A stretch of 64,000 nucleotides of DNA from an uncultured Bacillota bacterium (GTDB taxonomy: Bacteria; Bacillota_I; Bacilli_A; RF39; UBA660). The DNA is taken from the NCBI GenBank assembly GCA_905205665.1, contig CAJLEF010000006.1, forward strand, positions 1 to 64,000, written 5' to 3'. A program made the position numbers and the translations under genes. Under the pieces are notes generated by a model, which had not been told where the DNA came from, searched no databases, and worked only from the letters and a program-made list of their open reading frames with translations. This document shows, one piece after another, positions 62,854 to 64,000 of the stretch; positions within the stretch are counted from its first letter, which is position 1, and the number at the start of each line of letters is the position of its first letter.

Positions 62854-63681
62854 TTACTTTTTATTATTTTTCCAAATTTTAACATCATCCCCATTAATAG
62901 CAATTCCTATCGTTAAAATGTAAGATATAATATAAAACCAAATCATAAGAACAACAAAATGAGATAACCCACCATATAAAACGTCATAATGGGCCATGTT
63001 ATTAACATATGCTGAATAAATCGAAGTACTAATTACAAGTCCAAATGTCGTAAATAAAGAACCTTTGGTAGTACAAGTACTTGGAACAACATCATCGGGT
63101 GCCATTGTATAAACAACTTTAATAAGGAAAAAGATTAATAACCATGACAGTGGTGTTTTCGATAAATGAATCGTAAAGGAAAAAATATTTGTCAAGGTAT
63201 CATTGAAATTAATAAATTCAATTAATTCGATTAATTTATCACCAAAAACAGGAATTAAAAGTAAGAAAACAACGATAACAATTAAGATAATGGTCATCAT
63301 AAGTCCTTTTATTTTACGATGAACAAAATTTGTGTTTTCAATTCCATATAATTGATTAGAGGTAACTATAAGAGAACTTGCTCCACCTGAAGCTGCATAT
63401 AAAGCAACTAAAAGAGGAACTAGTAAACTGGGATTTAATTGAATATCATTAATAATGGGAACAATTAACTTTGCTACTTCACTGCCAAAAGCCTTGGTTA
63501 AAAAATTAGTTAAAAAATTAACGGAAACATTAAATATAGAGGCAAAATAAATAATTAATGTAATAGTTGGTACAACAGCTAAAAGAAGAAAAAAAGCTAA
63601 TTGACCTGGTAAAATAAGCATATCATTACGAGATAACATCCCGAATATTCTTTTTCCAAAATCACTTAACTTTTTTTTCAT
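62854..63681 (-). CDS. YihY/BrkB family membrane protein
   Basis: 275 residues, about six helices. LPGQLAFFLLLAVVPTITLIIYF and YAASGGASSLIVTSNQLYGIE match the family (once called RNase BN). Function unknown. Overlaps the GGDEF gene by 4 bases, so co-transcribed. Confidence 0.88.
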   Translation of the reverse strand: MKKKLSDFGKRIFGMLSRNDMLILPGQLAFFLLLAVVPTITLIIYFASIFNVSVNFLTNFLTKAFGSEVAKLIVPIINDIQLNPSLLVPLLVALYAASGGASSLIVTSNQLYGIENTNFVHRKIKGLMMTIILIVIVVFLLLIPVFGDKLIELIEFINFNDTLTNIFSFTIHLSKTPLSWLLIFFLIKVVYTMAPDDVVPSTCTTKGSLFTTFGLVISTSIYSAYVNNMAHYDVLYGGLSHFVVLMIWFYIISYILTIGIAINGDDVKIWKNNKK

Positions 63682-64000
63682 TTTGTATCTTTTCCTTTTT
63701 GATTTTTGATATCTTCAACGCATTCATTAATCGCGTCTTCTATTGATTTTAAATCATTTTCAATCATACTATAAGTAATACATACCCCATAGTTATAAGG
63801 TAAATTATTTAATTCTTTACTTAACTTATGAATATAACTTGTAATTTGTTTTTGATTATAACCGATAGAATATATCATAAATTCATTACCGTTTGTTCTA
63901 ATAATATCGGTATTATCTAATTGTGTTTTAATAAGACTATTCGCAGCACTTTTAATTTGATTATCCCCTTCTTCATAGCCTAACGTATCATTGATTTCTT
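63678..64000 (-). CDS. Degenerate GGDEF domain protein (partial)
   Basis: The frame continues past the Met at 63878 to the window edge and reads INDTLGYEEGDNQIKSAANS, then DIIRTNGNEFMIYSIG and a helical C-terminus. This is the end of a GGDEF domain whose signature is NGNEF. The two glycines of the active loop are changed, so cyclic-di-GMP synthesis is doubtful; it may bind nucleotide or interact with protein. The 5' end is outside the window. Confidence 0.8.
   Translation of the reverse strand, partial: EINDTLGYEEGDNQIKSAANSLIKTQLDNTDIIRTNGNEFMIYSIGYNQKQITSYIHKLSKELNNLPYNYGVCITYSMIENDLKSIEDAINECVEDIKNQKGKDTK

Overview
The window is AT-rich and codes almost entirely on the minus strand. It looks like a low-GC Gram-positive chromosome (Bacillota, most likely a gut-type Bacilli lineage near Erysipelotrichia, RF39 or Mollicutes). 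The evidence is the Firmicutes-type gene order, zinc-type S14, a T-box ahead of lysS, strong AGGAGG-like ribosome binding sites and rho-independent terminators after most units. TGA is a normal stop: the copZ-like gene and the TIGR03915-like gene both end on TGA, and the only tRNA, tRNA-Trp, has anticodon CCA. I cannot name a species.

Layout. 1-1463: two tandem copies of an Rpn-type PD-(D/E)XK nuclease/transposase gene. 1479-10123: cysS, a GNAT gene, and a secG-rnr-smpB cluster interrupted by a HipA-like kinase gene, then engB and a divergent GroEL-like chaperonin. 10120-12613: the chaperonin is translationally coupled to a TIGR03915-type gene and a radical-SAM/HhH gene, followed by a CarD-type regulator. 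13167-17496: a MATE transporter fused to a cytidylate-kinase-like domain, trpS, and an unknown gene. 17582-31559: the S10-spc-alpha superoperon (rpsJ to rplQ, with secY, adk, map, infA, rpmJ, rpoA), read from one strong promoter; rpmD is missing. 31621-41259: an MBL hydrolase, clpC, a PPC/DUF296 protein, a YfcC-like transporter, an XRE regulator, lysS with a lysine T-box and an extra tRNA-binding domain, tRNA-Trp, and an unknown/MBL gene pair.

41355-53437 is more accessory. It holds two peptidoglycan hydrolases without signal peptides, a transglutaminase-like protein, a copper operon with a CsoR-like operator (small HMA gene, copA, copZ), an mgtA-type ATPase, and a plus-strand trio (GNAT, zinc phospholipase-C-like, possible ADP-ribosyltransferase fold). 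An IS110 element follows (53.6-55.0 kb). The end of the window has trmB, a pcrA-unknown-nucleotidyltransferase-ligA operon, gpmI, a YihY-family gene and the 3' end of a degenerate GGDEF gene.

The most unusual observations are two genes that each need a -1 frame change at an in-phase A-rich heptamer. One is the small HMA gene in front of copA (A AAA AAG directly before TAG). The other is the IS110 transposase, whose family-typical C-terminus lies in the -1 frame after A AAA AAC. Other points of interest are the overlapping radical-SAM/TIGR03915/chaperonin operon, the MATE-kinase and LysRS-OB fusions, and a candidate IS110 bridge-RNA region.
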